From contig QHSO01000022.1 of the NCBI GenBank assembly GCA_003220475.1, positions 19,848 to 60,216 of the forward strand: 40,369 nucleotides of DNA, read 5' to 3'. The DNA is from Candidatus Rokuibacteriota bacterium. GTDB taxonomy: Bacteria > Methylomirabilota > Methylomirabilia > Rokubacteriales > CSP1-6. A program made the translations under genes and the position numbers. This document shows, in pieces, positions 35,948 to 40,369 of the stretch (the first letter of the stretch is position 1; each line of letters opens with the position of its first letter). The notes under the pieces were generated by a model. That model was not told the DNA's origin and searched no databases. It saw only the letters and a list, made by a program, of their open reading frames with translations.

Positions 35948-38203
35948 TTACGCTCGTCGCGCCCCGAGTGAATCGTGGCGCTCCTCGGTCTCGCTGGCTG
36001 TCTCAATATCGACGAAGCAGGTGTTGAAGGTCGCGGCGGCCGCGGGAGACGCGCGGTCGGCCGTCAGCATGTTCGAGCAGCCGCGCGTGTCGGCGCCCGT
36101 TTCGTCGAGCGCGAACCACACGCCCTCCTTGATGGACACGACGCCGGGCGCGATGCGGTCGGTCACGCGCGCGCGCGTCACGGTGGCGCCGCGCCCATTG
36201 AACACGCGCACGCGCTGGCCGGCGGTGACCCGGCGCACCGCGGCGTCGGCAGGGTGGATCCAGACCTCGTCGTGGTCGGCGCGCATGAGAATGGGCTGGT
36301 TGTCGTGGATCGAGTGGGTGCGCGCGCGCGACTTCGGGCTGACGAGCCGGAGCGGATAGAGGCCTTCCGCCTCGTCGGGAATCCACGTCGGAATCGGCGG
36401 AATCGCGCCGAGCCCGTACGGATCGGGATTGGTGGCGATGGCCATCGAGTAGATCTCGATCTTTCCCGACGGCGTGGTGAAGGGATGGCGCACGGGATCG
36501 CGGATCTCCCGGGCAAACGCCACCGCGTCGTCGGGCACCGGCAGACGCGCGAGCCCGCGCTCGCGGAAGGTGTCGAAGTCGTCGATCGTGTCGCGCGTGA
36601 GCTCGCGCAGCCACTGCTCTTCCGTGCGATCGGCGTAGTCGTCGATACCCAGGCGCCGCGCGAGCTCGGCGCAGATGTCGAAGTCGTTGCGGCACTCGCC
36701 GACCGGCGGAATCGCCTGGCGCATGAAGATCACGTAATGGCCGGCGCCGGCCCACGGCGTGTGCACGTCGTTGCGCTCCCAGAACGTCGTCGCGGGCAGC
36801 ACGATGTCGGCGTAGCGCGCGGTCGGCGTGATGAAGTGGTCGTGCACGACCATGAACTCCACGCCTGACACGGCAGCCACGGTCTTCGCGACGTTCGGGA
36901 GCTGATTGAACAGGTCGCCGGCCGCCGAGTAGATCAGCTTGATGTCGGCGGGGTAGCCGCCGGCCCGGCCGCGCTCGAGCAGGTCGGCCAGCATCGGCGT
37001 GGCCACGCGCGCGGCGGCCGGGTTGGCCCCGACGGGCAGGCTCTTGATGCCGCCGCGCCCCGTGGCGCCGTTGCTGACGCCGGAATTGCCGCCGGGCGTG
37101 CCGACGCTGCCGGTCATCGCCGCCAGCGCATAGGCGGCGCGGTGGAACTGCTCGCCGTGGGCCGTGCGGCCCGGAGCATAGCCGCACTGCAGCGCCGCCG
37201 GCTTCATCGTCGCGTACTCGATCGCCAGTCGGCGGATCGTCTCCGCGGGCACGCCGGTGATGGCGGCCGCCCACTCGGGCGTCTTGCGCACGCCGTCGGC
37301 GAGACCGAACACGTACGAGCGGTACGAAGCGCCTGCGGGCGCGCCGGGCGGCAGATGCGCCTCGTCGAAGCCGAGCACGTGCCGGTCGAGGAACGCCTGG
37401 TCGTGCAGTCCTTCGCTGGCGATGACATACGCCATCGCGATGAGCGCGGCGGCGTCGGTGGACGGGCGGATGAAGACGTGCTCGTCGGCGAGCTCGTAGC
37501 TCGTGCGCGTGACGCGCGGATCCACGCACACGATGCGTGCGCCGTGCTTCTTCGCGAGCTTGAGGTACTGCAGCGTTCCCGTTCCGAACGTCCCATCGCC
37601 TGGGCTCCAGCCCCACATGATGATGAGCCGCGAGTTGACGTAGTCGCTCGGCTCGCGCCCGGCGCTCTTGTAGTCGGCCTTGGCGCCGTAGGTCATCTTG
37701 ACCCCGAAGACCTCGGCCTCCGCCGAGACGTTCGACCAGAGCTCGGTGCAGCCGCCGAGCTTGTGCAGCAAGCGCTGCACGACGGCCCGACCGTTGTGCA
37801 GCATCGAGAGGCTGCCGGTGCGCGAGCAGTCCAGGATCGCCGCCGGGCCGTAGGTATCGCGCACGCGCCGCAGCTGGCTCGCCACCTCGTCGAGCGCCTC
37901 GTCCCACGTGATGCGCTCGAACTGGCCGGCGCCACGCGGTCCCGTGCGACGCAATGGATGGCGAAGGCGGTCGGGATGGTTGACCCGCTCGGCCTGGCCG
38001 AATCCGCGCACACACGCGTGGAGCGGTGGGACTTCGGGCGTCCACTTGCGAGGATCCGTGCTGATCTTGACGATGCGCCCGTCACGGACGTGGGCGTTGA
38101 CGACGCAGCGGCCGCCGCAGTTGTGACCGCAGGTGCTGGTGACGACACTCTCGCCGGGCGCGGCGTGCACGCGCGGCGCCTCGTAGAGAATGCGACTGGC
38201 CAT
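35948..38203 (-). CDS. Molybdopterin oxidoreductase, DMSO-reductase superfamily
   Basis: VVTSTCGHNCGGRCVVNAHVRDGRIVKISTDPRK...ACVRGFGQAERVNHPDRLRHPLRRTGPRG...FERITWDEALDEVASQL...MWGWSPGD. Confidence 0.88.
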   Translation of the reverse strand: MASRILYEAPRVHAAPGESVVTSTCGHNCGGRCVVNAHVRDGRIVKISTDPRKWTPEVPPLHACVRGFGQAERVNHPDRLRHPLRRTGPRGAGQFERITWDEALDEVASQLRRVRDTYGPAAILDCSRTGSLSMLHNGRAVVQRLLHKLGGCTELWSNVSAEAEVFGVKMTYGAKADYKSAGREPSDYVNSRLIIMWGWSPGDGTFGTGTLQYLKLAKKHGARIVCVDPRVTRTSYELADEHVFIRPSTDAAALIAMAYVIASEGLHDQAFLDRHVLGFDEAHLPPGAPAGASYRSYVFGLADGVRKTPEWAAAITGVPAETIRRLAIEYATMKPAALQCGYAPGRTAHGEQFHRAAYALAAMTGSVGTPGGNSGVSNGATGRGGIKSLPVGANPAAARVATPMLADLLERGRAGGYPADIKLIYSAAGDLFNQLPNVAKTVAAVSGVEFMVVHDHFITPTARYADIVLPATTFWERNDVHTPWAGAGHYVIFMRQAIPPVGECRNDFDICAELARRLGIDDYADRTEEQWLRELTRDTIDDFDTFRERGLARLPVPDDAVAFAREIRDPVRHPFTTPSGKIEIYSMAIATNPDPYGLGAIPPIPTWIPDEAEGLYPLRLVSPKSRARTHSIHDNQPILMRADHDEVWIHPADAAVRRVTAGQRVRVFNGRGATVTRARVTDRIAPGVVSIKEGVWFALDETGADTRGCSNMLTADRASPAAAATFNTCFVDIETASETEERHDSLGARRA

Positions 38204-38229
38204 GGTGCGGCTCAGGATACCATTGGGCC

Positions 38230-38475
38230 GTGCCGATCCGCTGGGTCCTGCCGTTCGTCGTCCTGGCCGCGGCCGCATGCGCCACGCCCGCGAGCCGCCC
38301 GCTCACCGACGTCCGGGTCGTGGACGAATGCCGTGATTTCGCCGAGCAGACCGTGCCGAGCGAAGTCGCGCGCGGCAACGGCGCCGGCCGCTCGACGATC
38401 TACCCCTCGCGCAATCCCGAATCGCTGCGCACGCTCTTCGAGCTCTGCATGCAGGCGAAGGAGGCCCTGAAGTAG
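38230..38475 (+). CDS. Small putative lipoprotein (81 aa, GTG start)
   Basis: MPIRWVLPFVVLAAAACATPASRPLTDVRVVDECRDFAEQTV; signal with lipobox-like AAAC. Confidence 0.6.
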   Translation: MPIRWVLPFVVLAAAACATPASRPLTDVRVVDECRDFAEQTVPSEVARGNGAGRSTIYPSRNPESLRTLFELCMQAKEALK

Positions 38476-38482
38476 CGAGCGC

Positions 38483-39259
38483 CTACCAGTGGATGCCGAG
38501 GCCGCCGTACAGAAGGTGGCCGGAAAATACGGCGCGATCGCGAGCCGTTTCCGTGACCGGAAAGCCGCCGAACGCCGTTCCTGATTCCTTGAAGGTGAAC
38601 GAGAACACCTGCGTCTGGACGAACTTGTATTCGGCGAACAGGGCGATGTGGCGCGTCACGAACCAGCGGGCGCCGGCCAGCGCCTGAACCCCCGCGCGCA
38701 CGTCCGTGTCCGAGATGTCTTTGTTGACGTCGAACGGCGAGGTGGTGGTGGCCAGCCTCGCGATGTAGGCACCGGCGCCCACTCCCACGTATGGCTGGAA
38801 TCGACCGCGCGGATACTCGCGGTCTGCCGCGAGCCGAAACCGGTAGAGCGCGTTGATCGTGACCGCCGTGATCTCGATGTCGGCCGGCTGGATCTGCGTT
38901 CGCGTATCGCCGGTGAAGCCCGCCAGTTGGCCGCTGAACTTCACGGTTTGCCGGGGAACGTCCGGTTCGAAGTGATAGACATCCAGCTCGATGCCGGTAT
39001 TTCCGCCGAGCAGGTCGGCGTCGAAGAAGTAGCCGAGCTTGGCGCCGAACACCGGTGCCGCGTCGAAGCGGACGTCACGGGCTCGCCCGTTCGCGACCGG
39101 CGCGCCACTCAGCTCGATCTCGGTCCGCAGATCCGTGCTCTCGGTGAAGGCGGCGCCGAGGTAGCCGGCGAGATAGGGTTCGGCCGATGCGGGCTGCGGG
39201 GCCGCGCCGAGAAGCGCGATTGCAAGCATGAGTCCCGTGACGCAGGGCAGGAGACGCAC
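38483..39259 (-). CDS. Outer-membrane beta-barrel protein
   Basis: Signal MRLLPCVTGLMLAIALLGAAPQPASAEPYLAGYLGAAF; RFQPYVGVGAGAYIARL, ALFAEYKFVQTQ; C-terminal aromatic (GLGIHW). Confidence 0.85.
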   Translation of the reverse strand: MRLLPCVTGLMLAIALLGAAPQPASAEPYLAGYLGAAFTESTDLRTEIELSGAPVANGRARDVRFDAAPVFGAKLGYFFDADLLGGNTGIELDVYHFEPDVPRQTVKFSGQLAGFTGDTRTQIQPADIEITAVTINALYRFRLAADREYPRGRFQPYVGVGAGAYIARLATTTSPFDVNKDISDTDVRAGVQALAGARWFVTRHIALFAEYKFVQTQVFSFTFKESGTAFGGFPVTETARDRAVFSGHLLYGGLGIHW

Positions 39260-39342
39260 ACTGAATCAAAGCATTAACGGCCGCAAAAGGTCAAGAAAAG
39301 CAGCATGCCGCCGAACGACACGCGGCTGGCGAGGGCCGACGG

Positions 39343-39744
39343 TCAGCGTCGATATAACGTCGAGGCGATCGAACGGAGTGTCCGCCCGGGCGACGGCCGC
39401 TCGTTGCGCTTCGACGACGCGGCACCCGCATCGCCCATCGGCGCCTCGTCGAGCGAAGAAAGAAGGGCGGAAGGTAGCGGCTCGGCGATCGCGAGGCCGA
39501 CGCCGTGCTCGCCGACGTGACGGACTTCGGCCTCGCGCGAGAACGTCGCTTCACCGCCTGCCAGAGAGACCTCGACGCGGCATTTCCCTCCGCGAGGGAG
39601 GACCGCCGCGACCTGATCGGCAGCGAGTCGCAGCCCGTGCCGGCTGGCCTCAACCGCCTTGGCCACGATGACGACACCTTCATCGAGCAACACGCGCGCG
39701 ACCCAAGCGACCTTCTGACGCGGCCAACGACGACGTTCGATCAC
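39343..39744 (-). CDS. PilZ-like domain protein (ORF extends to 39981; GTG at 39744 preferred)
   Basis: VIERRRWPRQKVAWVARVLL...AKAVEASRHGLRLAA...GEHGVGLAIAEPL; RxxxR and ExSxxG-like motif; GAGG 8 nt before GTG. Confidence 0.55.
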   Translation of the reverse strand: MIERRRWPRQKVAWVARVLLDEGVVIVAKAVEASRHGLRLAADQVAAVLPRGGKCRVEVSLAGGEATFSREAEVRHVGEHGVGLAIAEPLPSALLSSLDEAPMGDAGAASSKRNERPSPGRTLRSIASTLYRR

Positions 39745-40369
39745 GCGGCACCTCAAGCGTTTGAGGAAAATCGGAGCGGACCGTTGCCGCCGGAGCAGCA
39801 AGGGGTGGGCCAGATGCGGTAGCCGAACGATGTCAGGATTTCCGCCGTAAAACGCGGCCTCAAAAACTTCGGAGGGCCAGCGCTGGCGAAAACTGCCACT
39901 CACGTGACGAATGGGCACGACCATTATTATTGCTTGAGGGGCGACCCTGCGCCGACGCTGGCCTGATTCATGGCCGAGCACCAGGCGGTCGACGAAATTC
40001 GTGGGTCATATTCCATGCTCGGGGTCCCGCCGACCCGCCAGCGGTACCTGCGTCTCGCGCGGATCAAGGACGTCTCGCGACCTTCGTCGTCCTGGTCGCA
40101 TCTGATTCGTTCACGTCCAATCTGTTGACGGCCGGTTGGCTCGGTCTCTGCCTCGGTCTGTACGCGCTCGGAGACAGCCTCGTCGCGTTGTTCGGTGTCA
40201 CCCTGATACGCGACAGAAGCGCGCGCCTCGAGATATCCGCCAGCTTCGGCGGTGCCGCGGAACGGATTCTCGCGCTGAGGGCGGTCCTCGGGCGCCTGCA
40301 GTCCTCGCGGCCGACCGCGGCGTTGCGGTCATCTGCGGCGTCCTCGGACTGTGGTCGTTGCGGTCGGAG

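Noticed and set aside
36003-38045. 680-aa minus-strand ORF in an alternative frame of the molybdopterin oxidoreductase
   Set aside because: Arg-rich out-of-frame shadow; the in-frame protein carries all family motifs
39752-39765. CTCAAGCGTTTGAG near-palindrome upstream of the PilZ-like gene
   Set aside because: Short, imperfect and single-copy; overlaps the likely SD (GAGG), so insufficient to call an operator

Overview
High-GC bacterial chromosome fragment, probably from a soil or subsurface metagenome. The style is Rokubacteria/Methylomirabilota-like, but that is inference from gene content and not tested. No tRNA, rRNA, CRISPR array, transposase or phage gene was recognised. About 30 protein genes can be supported: a histidine kinase tail and response regulator; a glucokinase / class I FBP aldolase / large GH63-MGH1-like glucosidase operon; two Dpp/Opp-type ABC transporter clusters, both without ATPase genes; a membrane GGDEF protein; a xanthine-dehydrogenase-family molybdenum subunit that looks internally deleted and frameshifted; a BamE-like membrane protein / JmjC-cupin / MFS run; a phosphodiesterase / thioesterase (also apparently deleted and frameshifted) / molybdopterin oxidoreductase / sirtuin operon; DAHP synthase; an unusual NYN + OST-HTH-like + RGG-rich protein; an AlkB-like dioxygenase; GH13 coupled to a PLD-like protein; an MDR dehydrogenase; an LtaS-like sulfatase; an amidase; a second molybdopterin oxidoreductase; an outer-membrane barrel; and a PilZ-like protein. 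The most interesting signals are (i) a 16-nt word GGGGGCCCCGAAATGG found between convergent gene ends at three distant loci, one of them a perfect 10-bp-stem hairpin; (ii) the NYN/OST-HTH/RGG protein; (iii) two genes with the same kind of lesion, an apparent internal loss of roughly 40-50 codons plus a frameshift; (iv) -10-like hexamers 6-8 nt upstream of several start codons, suggesting leaderless transcripts, including a perfect 14-bp palindrome; and (v) NTGA start/stop overlaps using several start codons, with possible CTG starts.
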